From an uncultured Oscillospiraceae bacterium (lineage in GTDB: Bacteria > Bacillota > Clostridia > Oscillospirales > Acutalibacteraceae): a stretch of DNA of 26,669 nucleotides. Shown in pieces: positions 1 to 7,592 of the stretch (position 1 is the first letter of the stretch; each line of letters opens with the position of its first letter). Location: the NCBI GenBank assembly GCA_900554535.1, contig USIA01000009.1, positions 1 through 26,669 of the forward strand, read 5' to 3'. Made by a program: the position numbers and the translations under genes. The notes beneath the pieces were generated by a model that saw nothing but the letters and a program-made list of their open reading frames with translations, did no database searches and had not been told where the DNA came from.

Positions 1-230
1 GTCACGGCCGTTGCGCCGGTTGGATGCGGCGTGCGGCCGAGCAGGTAATCGCAGGAGACGCCGTAAAAATCGGCGATGCGCACTACAAAATCCAGGCCGC
101 ATTCGCGGATGCCCTTTTCATAATGGGAGAGCAGCGCCTGCGAAACGCCCAACGAGGCAGCCACCGATTTCTGACTGAGTCCCCGCTCTTTGCGCAGCAG
201 CGCAATGATACGTGGAAAATGGCTGTTCAC
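1..230 (-). CDS. XRE/Cro-family HTH regulator, C-terminus cut off
   Basis: Read on the minus strand from a GTG at 230-228, preceded by an AAGGGGG ribosome site, the frame stays open to the window edge (76 codons, no stop seen). It begins MNSHFPRIIALLRKERGLSQ and continues with KSVAASLGVSQALLSHYEKG, a textbook helix-turn-helix of the XRE/Cro type: recognition helix SQALLSHYEKG, then a dimer-like tail ending ADFYGVSCDYLLGRT. This tail is common in small Clostridia repressors of the SinR/Xre kind. It probably binds the repeats just upstream at 250-295, controlling itself and perhaps the divergent phosphatase. Its target genes are unknown, and the missing C-terminus could carry a further domain. 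Confidence 0.85.
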   Translation of the reverse strand, partial: MNSHFPRIIALLRKERGLSQKSVAASLGVSQALLSHYEKGIRECGLDFVVRIADFYGVSCDYLLGRTPHPTGATAV

Positions 231-249
231 AGTGCGCGCCCCCTTTTGT

Positions 250-295
250 CGAAAAATAACGTAATGTAGATTATACACGAAAAACAACGTCGTGT
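250..295. promoter_or_regulatory. Divergent promoter with two 18-bp direct repeats (candidate XRE operator)
   Basis: CGAAAAATAACGTAATGT (250-267) and CGAAAAACAACGTCGTGT (278-295) match at 15 of 18 positions. Between them, on the minus strand, lies a perfect TATAAT (270-275) suited to transcribe the XRE gene. The right copy also belongs to an inverted repeat, ACACGA (275-280) and TCGTGT (290-295). Repeats flanking the -10 of a regulator gene suggest autoregulation. This is an inference from position; no binding data are available. Confidence 0.5.
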
Positions 296-344
296 AAACC
301 CGCTAGATGTGGCCATAAAAGCCCTGAAAGGAGTCTATATAGAG

Positions 345-1067
345 ATGCAGTCGTATACCATCCATCTAATCCGCCACGGCATGACCCAGGGAAACCTGGA
401 GGGCCGTTATATTGGCAGCACGGATCTGCCCCTTTGCGAAGAGGGCATCCGTCAGCTCGAAGCGCGCAAGGCTGCGGCCCCCTATCCAAAGGCCGAGATC
501 TGCTATTGCAGTCCCCTAAAGCGCTGTCAGCAGACCGCGAAGATCCTTTATCCGGACCTGACGCCGCAGGTTGTCACGGATTTTCGCGAGACAGATTTTG
601 GCGCATGGGAAAATAAGACCGCCAAGGAACTGGCGGACGAGGACCCGGACTTTGTGAAATGGATGGAGGGCGACAAAAACATCACCCCGCCCGGCGGCGA
701 AAACAACGGCTGGTTTTTGCAGCGGACATGCGCGGCCTTTGAGCACGTAGTGGATGGGCTTTTGCGCATGGGCACTTACAGCAGCGCGGCGATCGTGGCG
801 CACGGCGGCGTGCTGATGGCGATCCTGAGTGCCTATGGCCTGCCGCGCGCGCCGTTTTACGACTGGCTGACCGAGCCAGGCTGCGGCTATTCGCTGCGCA
901 TCACGCCGGGACTGTGGATGCGTGGCATGGTCGCCGAGGTGTATGAGACGATCCCGCCGCACACGCAGCACAAAATCGACCCCGCCGCGCGATTGGTGCT
1001 CAATGTGGCCCGTGAGGCCGCGGACAAGGCATATGGAAAGAAGAATCAAAAGAACGTTTCAAAATGA
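345..1067 (+). CDS. Histidine phosphatase superfamily protein (phosphoglycerate mutase / CobC-like)
   Basis: The protein (240 aa) opens MQSYTIHLIRHGMTQGNLEG, containing the LIRHG phospho-histidine motif of the superfamily. A second catalytic region, IVAHGGVLMAIL, carries the conserved C-terminal His, and the middle CSPLKRCQQTAKIL supplies the usual phosphate-binding Arg. The acceptor His (about residue 11) forms a phosphohistidine during dephosphorylation. Length and motifs resemble alpha-ribazole phosphatase or phosphoglycerate-mutase-like enzymes, but the substrate cannot be told. I chose ATG 345, which has AAAGGAG upstream, over an in-frame GTG at 309 without a ribosome site. The gene is G+C rich and seems part of the host background rather than of the catabolic island. 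Confidence 0.85.
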   Translation: MQSYTIHLIRHGMTQGNLEGRYIGSTDLPLCEEGIRQLEARKAAAPYPKAEICYCSPLKRCQQTAKILYPDLTPQVVTDFRETDFGAWENKTAKELADEDPDFVKWMEGDKNITPPGGENNGWFLQRTCAAFEHVVDGLLRMGTYSSAAIVAHGGVLMAILSAYGLPRAPFYDWLTEPGCGYSLRITPGLWMRGMVAEVYETIPPHTQHKIDPAARLVLNVAREAADKAYGKKNQKNVSK

Positions 1068-1331
1068 TCGGAAGGGACTATCTTTCAATTATATAAAATT
1101 AAGGTAAAATCCAAAAAATAAGAGCTCTCAGAAATTTATGCTATAAAAAGTAAAATCAGGGAAATTTCGGATTTCGTGTGCCGCATGCCGCAGCGGGTTT
1201 CCATTATAAAGGGAAGCCGAATTCGTGGTATAAATTATCCCGGATATGTGCAGCTGACACTGCCGCATGCGGAATGTTTTTTCCGGGAAAGTCATGGCTG
1301 TACGCGGACTGTTTGTGACAGTAACGCAAAG

Positions 1332-4331
1332 CTAAGACTGGCTTTGAGCAGGAACGTCCTTGGGGTCGAACACATACAACTCATGTCGATAAACGGTTTT
1401 AGATAGTTTTTGTTGGCTGATTTTTAACTTGTTTCGCAGTGCTTTAGTGTCTGGAAATATAGAAATCCCTTTTACGGTTTGCAGCCAATATGCAGTCTGT
1501 ATTGCAAATGCAATTTCGACCGGCGAACCGAGAACAGCGCTACTGCGAATTGCTTCTTGGATATAGTCTTTTGCCAGATCGGTTTTGGCGTGTAAGGCGG
1601 CATAATAGGCGCAGCCAGCGTTGGCAACAGAACGACACATCTGGGTTGTGCAGCGGTCATATTGCAACTTGGCAGCAGAAAAGAGGGCCTCGGCCTGTTC
1701 GGGTTTGTGATCGTGCACCATCACACAAGCTAGATTTGTTTGGAAAAGGGGATTGATCGAAACGCCATTTTTTTGACACAGAGAGATTGCACGCTGATAC
1801 CATTGCGTTGCCTGTTTGAAACGATTTGTGCAGCGGAATATTTCGCCAAGATAATTATAATTGGCAGCGATATTTAAAATATAACGCTGCGGGGATAATT
1901 CTGCATTTTTGAATTCTTCGATCGATTGTTGTAGACAAGATTCTGCATTTAAAAAATCTTCCACAAACAACATATATAGGCCATATAGGCGCATAAAAAC
2001 AGCGTGATCTTCCGGCCGATGAATCTTTTCACTCAGGGAAAGGCCTTCCGTAATATAGGGAATCATTTTTTCAGGTTGATGCATTTGAATGCCATAATAA
2101 ACAGCAAGGCGCAGAACTTTTAGTCTATCTGCCTCTGTCACAAGTTGTCGGTTTACAAGTAGCAGGCGGTTAATGCAGGACAGACCTTCTTCATAGAAAC
2201 AGTCGTTGATGCAATAACGGCCTTTTGAAAGCAAAAGGGAAACCATCAATGCATCTACTTCAGACTTATTCGAATGCAGATGATATAGATCTAGTACTTC
2301 TCTTTCAATGCTTTGAAAAAGATCGAGTAGGGTATCTGTATCCGGAGGTTTCCCGTCTGTGTTACTTTCGATCATGGGGAAAAGTTCATAGCAAGTACTG
2401 GAATATACATCAAGCCATTTTACTTTATAATAAAGCGCTTTATACAGATTGTGACCCATGGTGTAATGGTAAATTAGATGCGTATACATATTATCGATAT
2501 ATCCGCGGCCCAAAGATTCAATCGACATGGCGACTCGATTGTGCAGAAGGCGCTTTTGCGAAGGAAGCATTTGTGCATAAACATATTCCTGTAAAATGCT
2601 TCCTTCAAATTGAAATAAAATGCAATTATCCTGCTCAACTTCATGGATCAGAGAATAAAGTTGTAATTGTTCGAGTGATTCTAAAATATCGTCTTCCCGT
2701 GTACCAATTACACATTTAAGCAGTTCCAGCGGAATGGCCTCATGAAACAAAGACAGAAGGTTTAAAAGCTGTCGTGCTTGTGTAGTTAGTTCGCTGAGGC
2801 GCGCTTCCAGCAATTCGCGGGCGTCTTCTGTCAGGTTATTTGGCGGAACGCCTTGTTGCAAATTTTTAGAGACTTCATTTAAGAAAAAGGCATTACCCTC
2901 TGTCAATGAAAAAATCGACTGCAATTGTTCCTCGGAAAGCTCGGTGGGCAGCTTGTGTAATTCTAAAAATGTGCGCATTTCTTCCAGCGTAAAACGTGGC
3001 AAAAAAATGAGAGATACGTTATATAGCGAAGAAGCATTGGATAAAATAGTGTCCAATTTTGGGGGACATACATTCGAGCAGGTGCAGAGCAAAAACAAAT
3101 GTTTTGGCTGGGTTTGCCATATCATTTGTAAGAGTTCCAGACTATATGGGTCCATCCACTGCAGATTTTCTACAACAAGAACTAAAGGCGACTGTTGCAG
3201 ATAACGCGAAAGGATATACCGTATCCCTTGCTCTGCAATCAAAAGAGTATAGTCGTTGCTTAATTCCAGGGGTAAAGAATCGCTGACAAGTTCGCTGGAC
3301 ACGAATGCTGGGAAGATTTGAGATACTGCCTGTAGCGTGGCCCTTGGGATACTCATTTCGTGCTCCTTTACCCACTGCGCCAGATGTTGAAAGAGTGGAT
3401 GCAGGGAATAGAATCCACCGAATTGCTGCCGGCTTTCATAGCAATTGATTTGTAGGATGATGGATTTGTCCAGGTTGGCTTGTGCAAGCGCAGTTTTGAT
3501 TAGATATGTTTTTCCGACGCCGCGTTCTCCGCGGATAATAGCGGTTGCAGCACCACCTTTTTGAAAGGTTTCTGCTAGCTGTGCTAAGAGAGAAAGTTCT
3601 CTTTTGCGCAGGCTAATTTGAGACGCGCTTTCTTCAATTTTGTGCGTTGCAGCGTTCCAGTTTGTTAGCAGCTGGCGATACTGCTGCGTGCATTCGTCAC
3701 AGGGGTCAATTCCCAATTCATCGTTTAAAGCTTTTGCCAGACGCTTGTATGCATGGATTCCCTTCAAAAACAGATGATTCTGATCGCATAATTGCATCCA
3801 GCGTGTGACAATGTGTTCATCATAGGGATCTTCTGCCACGTACCGTGCAAACCATACCTCTAAGCTATTCATATCAGAACCATCAGATTGCGCAAAATAT
3901 GAAAAAAGACAGGAAAGAAACACCTTACGGAAATATTCCCTTTTTCGAAGGAGCCATTCCTCAAAATTTTCTGCATCTAGCAGTTGAAATCCGTGCAAAA
4001 ATTCTTCATGATAGCATTGGAATTGATGATGATTGATTAGATTATCAACGTCGGATTTTACATCAGCCTGGAAAACAAGGAGATTACGTTGTGGGGATAG
4101 AATATATTGAGCACCCATAGCACGTTTTACCATATAAAGTGCGTGGCGAAGATTTTTGTGTGCAATATCGTTTGGACAATCTTCCCATAAAAGTGCTGCA
4201 ATTTCATCGCGCGTTGCTTTCCCTTGTACGGCCATATAATAAAATAATGCCTCTGCTTTTTTGTAGGGGAAAATCACTGGTTTTCCATCTAATAAGACAG
4301 AGGGCGTCTGCAAAAGAAATATTTCCAGCAT
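1332..4331 (-). CDS. SARP/BTAD-type transcriptional regulator with AAA ATPase and TPR-like C-terminus
   Basis: 999 aa from ATG 4331, preceded by GAGGAGG; a 6-codon longer frame exists but has no better ribosome site. Residues 1-95 look like the OmpR/PhoB winged helix of SARPs (KATRDEIAALLWED, LRHALYMVKRAMG). Residues about 100-225 are a bacterial transcriptional activation domain ending in the typical ELGIDPCDECTQQYRQLL. A STAND/AAA ATPase follows, with Walker A RGERGVGKT at about 267-275 and LVLVVENLQWMDP as Walker B-like strand. The rest is helical, with TPR-like stretches such as YNYLGEIFRCTNRFKQATQW. The family activates neighbouring operons by binding direct repeats near the -10. It lies beside the catabolic operons, and repeats of the expected form occur before three of them. 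The sensory ligand is unknown. Confidence 0.85.
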   Translation of the reverse strand: MLEIFLLQTPSVLLDGKPVIFPYKKAEALFYYMAVQGKATRDEIAALLWEDCPNDIAHKNLRHALYMVKRAMGAQYILSPQRNLLVFQADVKSDVDNLINHHQFQCYHEEFLHGFQLLDAENFEEWLLRKREYFRKVFLSCLFSYFAQSDGSDMNSLEVWFARYVAEDPYDEHIVTRWMQLCDQNHLFLKGIHAYKRLAKALNDELGIDPCDECTQQYRQLLTNWNAATHKIEESASQISLRKRELSLLAQLAETFQKGGAATAIIRGERGVGKTYLIKTALAQANLDKSIILQINCYESRQQFGGFYSLHPLFQHLAQWVKEHEMSIPRATLQAVSQIFPAFVSSELVSDSLPLELSNDYTLLIAEQGIRYILSRYLQQSPLVLVVENLQWMDPYSLELLQMIWQTQPKHLFLLCTCSNVCPPKLDTILSNASSLYNVSLIFLPRFTLEEMRTFLELHKLPTELSEEQLQSIFSLTEGNAFFLNEVSKNLQQGVPPNNLTEDARELLEARLSELTTQARQLLNLLSLFHEAIPLELLKCVIGTREDDILESLEQLQLYSLIHEVEQDNCILFQFEGSILQEYVYAQMLPSQKRLLHNRVAMSIESLGRGYIDNMYTHLIYHYTMGHNLYKALYYKVKWLDVYSSTCYELFPMIESNTDGKPPDTDTLLDLFQSIEREVLDLYHLHSNKSEVDALMVSLLLSKGRYCINDCFYEEGLSCINRLLLVNRQLVTEADRLKVLRLAVYYGIQMHQPEKMIPYITEGLSLSEKIHRPEDHAVFMRLYGLYMLFVEDFLNAESCLQQSIEEFKNAELSPQRYILNIAANYNYLGEIFRCTNRFKQATQWYQRAISLCQKNGVSINPLFQTNLACVMVHDHKPEQAEALFSAAKLQYDRCTTQMCRSVANAGCAYYAALHAKTDLAKDYIQEAIRSSAVLGSPVEIAFAIQTAYWLQTVKGISIFPDTKALRNKLKISQQKLSKTVYRHELYVFDPKDVPAQSQS

Positions 4332-4644
4332 GGATTTTCCTCCTCTCAAATTTTCACATTTTTAGTGGATAAACATTTTGGTAACATGTTTGGATAAAGA
4401 ATCTTGGTTTGTTCTTTGCAATGAGAAAGTAACCCTAACTTTTGCATAAACGCCAATTTTATGCGTAAAATAGCATGAATTTTCAGTAGAATAACGTGGA
4501 ATTATCGTGCATTATTTTCAACATAACACTGCTGTGCCCGGATGTCAAGGCGGAAAAGGAATCTATTTTTTCTTTAATATTTGAAAGGAGCTGAGCTACT
4601 AGGGCATACGTGCGGAAAAAAATACGGACAAGCGGAGTATGAAC
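4332..4644. other. Upstream region of the SARP-type gene
   Basis: This A+T-rich stretch carries no convincing gene. On the minus strand it should hold the promoter of the regulator. I see several weak -10-like boxes but none with a clear -35, plus the inverted repeat listed at 4444-4464. TTTATCC occurs twice on the minus strand (near 4373 and 4397). A GAAAGGAGC string near 4584 resembles a ribosome site but is not followed by a useful reading frame. An inverted repeat CGGAGT/ACTCCG lies near 4633-4654, too weak to call a terminator. Confidence 0.4.
4444..4464. promoter_or_regulatory. Inverted repeat upstream of the SARP-type gene (candidate operator)
   Basis: GCATAAA (4444-4450), a 7-base spacer, and TTTATGC (4458-4464) form a perfect 7-bp inverted repeat about 115 bp upstream of the regulator start. 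Its A+T-rich surroundings suit a promoter. It could be an operator for an unseen regulator; it lacks a T-run, so it is not a terminator. Confidence 0.3.
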
Positions 4645-4761
4645 TTAAACTCCGATTTCGGTACCGTAGTCCACTTCTTTCGCGATGTCCTCCATGACCC
4701 GATATAGTGGTTTCAGATTCGAAAAGTGATGTTCAACATCATAAAACAAAATTTTGAATTG
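4645..4761 (-). pseudogene. Possible C-terminal remnant of an unidentified gene
   Basis: Directly after the amidohydrolase stop, a minus-strand frame of 38 codons is open from an in-frame TAA to a TAA at 4645-4647. It reads QFKILFYDVEHHFSNLKPLY then RVMEDIAKEVDYGTEIGV. The composition is protein-like and ends like a natural C-terminus. It has no credible start codon or ribosome site, only an internal ATG that would leave 16 aa. I do not recognise the family. It may be the tail of a gene lost by deletion, or chance. Confidence 0.25.
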
Positions 4762-4771
4762 TTATTGATAA

Positions 4772-6103
4772 CTATGCCTCCAGCGCCTGCATCGTTTTGG
4801 ATACTAATTCCAAAATGTGCGATTCTTCAACTGCACAAAGCTGTCCATTTATGACCGTGTTTTTTCCGCCAACAACCACGCGTTTAATCGCATGAGGCTG
4901 CATGGAGTAAACAATATTTGGAAGAAGCTGTTCGCCGGATTTTGATACGGGCTGCATGGACATGTCCTGCAATGTGATGCCGACAAAATCTGCTTTTTGG
5001 CCAGGAGCAATCGTGCCAATGGGCAGATCGAGGATTTTCCCTCCGTTTTCTGTGCCCATCAGGAAAGTGTCCTGATAATTCACACACATTGCGTCACAGG
5101 TTTTGGCTTTTTGCAGGAGGGCAGCCATACGCATTTCCTCAAATACAGAGATGCGGTTGTTGGAACAGGCCCCGTCGGAGCCAAGGCCGACGGTGACACC
5201 TGCGCGCATCATGTGTGGCAGGTCTGTAATACCGTCGGCGAGAAACATGTTGCTGGAGGGACAATATATGAGAGAACCGCCCCTCGTGCCGAGCAGATCA
5301 ATTTCTTGTGGGGCTAGCCACACGCCGTGGATGATGACCATATGCGAATTGACCACCCCCAAACGGTCCAAATATTCAATGGGACGCAGCCCATCGTGCG
5401 CTTTTTGTACCGCTTCTACCTCAAAGGGTTCCTCCGCAACATGAATATGAAATTTGGTATTTAGTTCTTTGGCTAGCTCGTCCCCAGCTTGAATCATTTC
5501 GGGCGTTGCTGCGTGCAAGGAATGTGGGGCAGGAACTACGGCAATCATGGGGTCCTCACGATATTTTAGGGCCAGGCTTTTGGTGCGTTGTACTGCCTGA
5601 GAAATCGTCTCCACATATCCCCGTGGAGCCCCGTCCCAATCATACATCGTGCGCGCCAACACAAGCCGGATACCGATGTCTTTGGCTGCCTTGATGATCA
5701 TTTCATCGCTTTCCATGCCAAAATTGTGCAAATAAAAGAAGTCGCCAACCGTCGTTACACCACACTTCATCATTTCCGCAAAGGCAAACAGTGCGCCGCA
5801 ATAGATATCCTCTAGCCGCATACGGGGAGAATATTTATAGAGCGCTTGATCTCTCCATTCCAAAAATGGCCGGTCGCAGGATAATCCTCGTAAGAGACTT
5901 TGAAAGCAGTGATTGTGGGCGTTTATAGTTCCAGGAACGAGCACAAGGTCTGACCAATTTTCACAACTAGCATCGGGAAACTGTGTGCGAAGGGTTTCAA
6001 ACGTATTGACTGCAAGAATGGTGTCGTCTTCGGCCAAAACCCCCATTCCTTTTTGAAACTGATGGTCAAACCATACATAGGCCGGATTATACAATTTCTT
6101 CAT
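4772..6103 (-). CDS. Amidohydrolase, TRZ/ATZ deaminase type (formimidoylglutamate deiminase-like or ring hydrolase)
   Basis: 443 aa of the metal-dependent amidohydrolase superfamily. Metal-site motifs are visible in order: NAHNHCFQSL (His63 and His65), FHIHVAEE, a later His in VIIHGVWL, and GLGSDGACSNN with the Asp. This set is that of the cytosine/guanine deaminase and TRZ/ATZ subgroup, which includes HutF, rather than of hydantoinases with a carboxylated Lys. It starts inside the end of the M20 gene (4-bp ATGA overlap), so the two are translationally coupled and probably act in sequence. In this context it may deiminate, or open the ring of, an imidazolone- or hydantoin-propionate intermediate. 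The exact substrate cannot be read from sequence. Confidence 0.8.
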   Translation of the reverse strand: MKKLYNPAYVWFDHQFQKGMGVLAEDDTILAVNTFETLRTQFPDASCENWSDLVLVPGTINAHNHCFQSLLRGLSCDRPFLEWRDQALYKYSPRMRLEDIYCGALFAFAEMMKCGVTTVGDFFYLHNFGMESDEMIIKAAKDIGIRLVLARTMYDWDGAPRGYVETISQAVQRTKSLALKYREDPMIAVVPAPHSLHAATPEMIQAGDELAKELNTKFHIHVAEEPFEVEAVQKAHDGLRPIEYLDRLGVVNSHMVIIHGVWLAPQEIDLLGTRGGSLIYCPSSNMFLADGITDLPHMMRAGVTVGLGSDGACSNNRISVFEEMRMAALLQKAKTCDAMCVNYQDTFLMGTENGGKILDLPIGTIAPGQKADFVGITLQDMSMQPVSKSGEQLLPNIVYSMQPHAIKRVVVGGKNTVINGQLCAVEESHILELVSKTMQALEA

Positions 6104-7353
6104 GCGTCTAGCTCCTTATCCAAAAGTAATACCGTTTCCAGCATCGCATTTGCAGCTGTTTGGATGCTTGCTGGATCGCTTTTTTCTGACGGGCAATGAC
6201 TTTTTCCATCGATACTTTGTACAAAGATCATTCCGGAGCGCGTGACGCGTTCCATGTTTGCAGCGTCGTGCCCTGCCATACTGGCCAGTTCAATCGGCTT
6301 TTCGCCTACGGTTTGGATGCCACGGCACACGGCATTTCGCACGAAATCATCCAGATCGGTTCTTGGTTGATCTAGGTTGACCATTCGCTCGATGTGTACG
6401 TGACGGCGTGCTTCAATTTCAGCGGTAATCGATCCGATCGAAGCAATCAATTTTTCCTTTTTCGAAGAATTGCTGGTGCGCAATTCCAAGATGAGATCAA
6501 CTCGGCCAGGAATGATATTGGCAGCGTTTGGCGTAACCTTTAAGTACCCGACGGTCCCGACTGTATCTGTTTGGTTTTCATTCAACAAGAGTTTTTCATA
6601 TGCCAGCATCAATTCGCTGGCAGCCAGCAGCGCATCCCGACGGTCACGCATGATGGTGGTACCGGCGTGATTGGCCTCGCCAGAAACAGTAATATTCTCT
6701 CGATAGATGCCGGTGATACAGCTTACCCCACTGACGGGTAAGCCTTGATCAAATAGACGGCGTCCCTGTTCAATATGTAATTCCAGATATGCGGCGACAT
6801 CGCCAGGATGCAGCAAGGCGGTATCCGCCTTTTCCACGTCCCCCCCGACTTGTTCCAACGTTTTTTGCAGAGGCTCACCTGTAATGCGATGTCGCAGTTT
6901 TTTTAGGTCTTCTTTTTGAAGACGGCCGCTGACGACTTTGCTGCCGAGGGTAGAAACTTGAAATGGATTTGGCTCTTCGCCTGTAAATGAGATAAGGCAA
7001 AAGGGATGGCGTGTCTGATATCCATTTTCGTCAAATGTTTGTAAAATTTCTGTTGCTGTTAAAACGCCGAGAGCGCCGTCCAGCATGCCGCCATTTGGAA
7101 CGCAATCGTGGTGAGAGCCGATGACGATGGGTGGCAGAGACTTCGTGCCTTCTCGTGTGACCCAGAGATTTGCAATGGCATCTGGAACTGCGGTACGACA
7201 TAGCCGTGTTTTCCAGTAATTGCATAGCCAGTCACGCGCTTCCCGATCGCTTTGGTCGCCGAGTGCACGATTGATGCCGCCAGTTTGGGGGTCGTAGCCG
7301 ATTTGTTTTAGGTCCTGTAAATTTTTTAGCAACCTGTCCATGTTAATTTTCAT
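6100..7353 (-). CDS. M20 Zn-dependent hydrolase, N-carbamoyl-L-amino-acid hydrolase / allantoate amidohydrolase family
   Basis: 417 aa. Family motifs: IGSHHDCVPNGGMLDGALGV (metal ligands near His81 and Asp92), SFTGEEPNPF with the Glu pair at 126-127, YLELHIEQGRRLFDQGLPVS, GEANHAGTTIMRDRRDAL, SMAGHDAANMERV and IDGKSHCPSE near the C-terminus. These place it firmly with enzymes cleaving N-carbamoyl or ureido groups to amine, CO2 and ammonia in the cytoplasm. The EEPNPF element differs from the more usual EEG-R-F, hinting at a different substrate. It is first in the minus-strand operon, starting at ATG 7353 with AAAGGAGGG. With the histidine-type genes across the divergent promoter, N-carbamoyl-L-glutamate is the most natural substrate; this is inference. 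Confidence 0.88.
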   Translation of the reverse strand: MKINMDRLLKNLQDLKQIGYDPQTGGINRALGDQSDREARDWLCNYWKTRLCRTAVPDAIANLWVTREGTKSLPPIVIGSHHDCVPNGGMLDGALGVLTATEILQTFDENGYQTRHPFCLISFTGEEPNPFQVSTLGSKVVSGRLQKEDLKKLRHRITGEPLQKTLEQVGGDVEKADTALLHPGDVAAYLELHIEQGRRLFDQGLPVSGVSCITGIYRENITVSGEANHAGTTIMRDRRDALLAASELMLAYEKLLLNENQTDTVGTVGYLKVTPNAANIIPGRVDLILELRTSNSSKKEKLIASIGSITAEIEARRHVHIERMVNLDQPRTDLDDFVRNAVCRGIQTVGEKPIELASMAGHDAANMERVTRSGMIFVQSIDGKSHCPSEKSDPASIQTAANAMLETVLLLDKELDA

Positions 7354-7375
7354 TAGTAATACCCTCCTTTAATAA

Positions 7376-7410
7376 AGCGTAGCGAAGAAGCGTCGTCGAA
7401 ACGTCGAAAA
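7376..7410 (-). promoter_or_regulatory. SARP-like operator/promoter for the amidohydrolase operon
   Basis: On the minus strand, GACGTTT, four bases and GAC are followed at fixed distance by TACGCT (plus-strand AGCGTA, 7376-7381). The two GAC cores are 11 bp apart, and the second C lies 11 bp before the -10-like box. The same spacing and core letters occur at 7478-7512 and 12302-12336. On the plus strand it shows as two tandem CGTCGAAA units (7394-7409). A start from this box would give a very short leader ahead of AAAGGAGGG, so it competes with the promoter at 7416-7444. Confidence 0.5.
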
Positions 7411-7415
7411 TGAAT

Positions 7416-7444
7416 ATTATAAAAATAAATCATGCACATCTGAA
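7416..7444 (-). promoter_or_regulatory. Sigma-A-type promoter for the amidohydrolase operon
   Basis: On the minus strand TTCAGA (7444-7439) and a perfect TATAAT (7421-7416) are separated by 17 bases, about 65 bp upstream of the M20 start. The -35 matches four of six consensus bases. Transcripts from here would run through the SARP-like site at 7376-7410, so an activator bound there could repress this promoter while serving the other. Confidence 0.5.
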
Positions 7445-7477
7445 CGAATTACGATTGAATAAAACATCTAAAATGCA

Positions 7478-7512
7478 GTTTTGACGTTTTGTTGACTGCA
7501 AACTGCTATTAT
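7478..7512 (+). promoter_or_regulatory. SARP-like operator/promoter for the molybdenum hydroxylase operon
   Basis: GTTTTGACGTTTTGTTGACT starts at 7478, so TTGAC occurs at 7481 and 7492, exactly 11 bp apart. The heptamer at 7492-7498 ends 8 bp before TATTAT (7507-7512). SARP activators of the AfsR/DnrI/ActII-ORF4 type bind heptamer repeats in this arrangement, one helical turn apart and 8 bp from the -10. No good -35 sits at 17 bp, as expected for an activator-dependent promoter. The leader to the first gene would be about 75 nt. Confidence 0.55.
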
Positions 7513-7592
7513 TTGAAATAAAATAGGGTAAAGAAATGAGAGAAGAGGCGGATTGCCTGCATCGTTGATCTATAAAGGAGGGACAATTCTCT

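Noticed and set aside
1263..1272. Palindrome CCGCATGCGG followed by a T-run as a terminator between phosphatase and regulator genes
   Set aside because: The stem would need a loop that leaves only three pairs; TGCCGCATGC also occurs at 1179, but no stable hairpin is evident. The 264-bp convergent gap holds nothing I can support.
2225..2719. 164-codon plus-strand frame
   Set aside because: Antisense to the helical part of the SARP-type regulator, no ribosome site, no recognisable domain.
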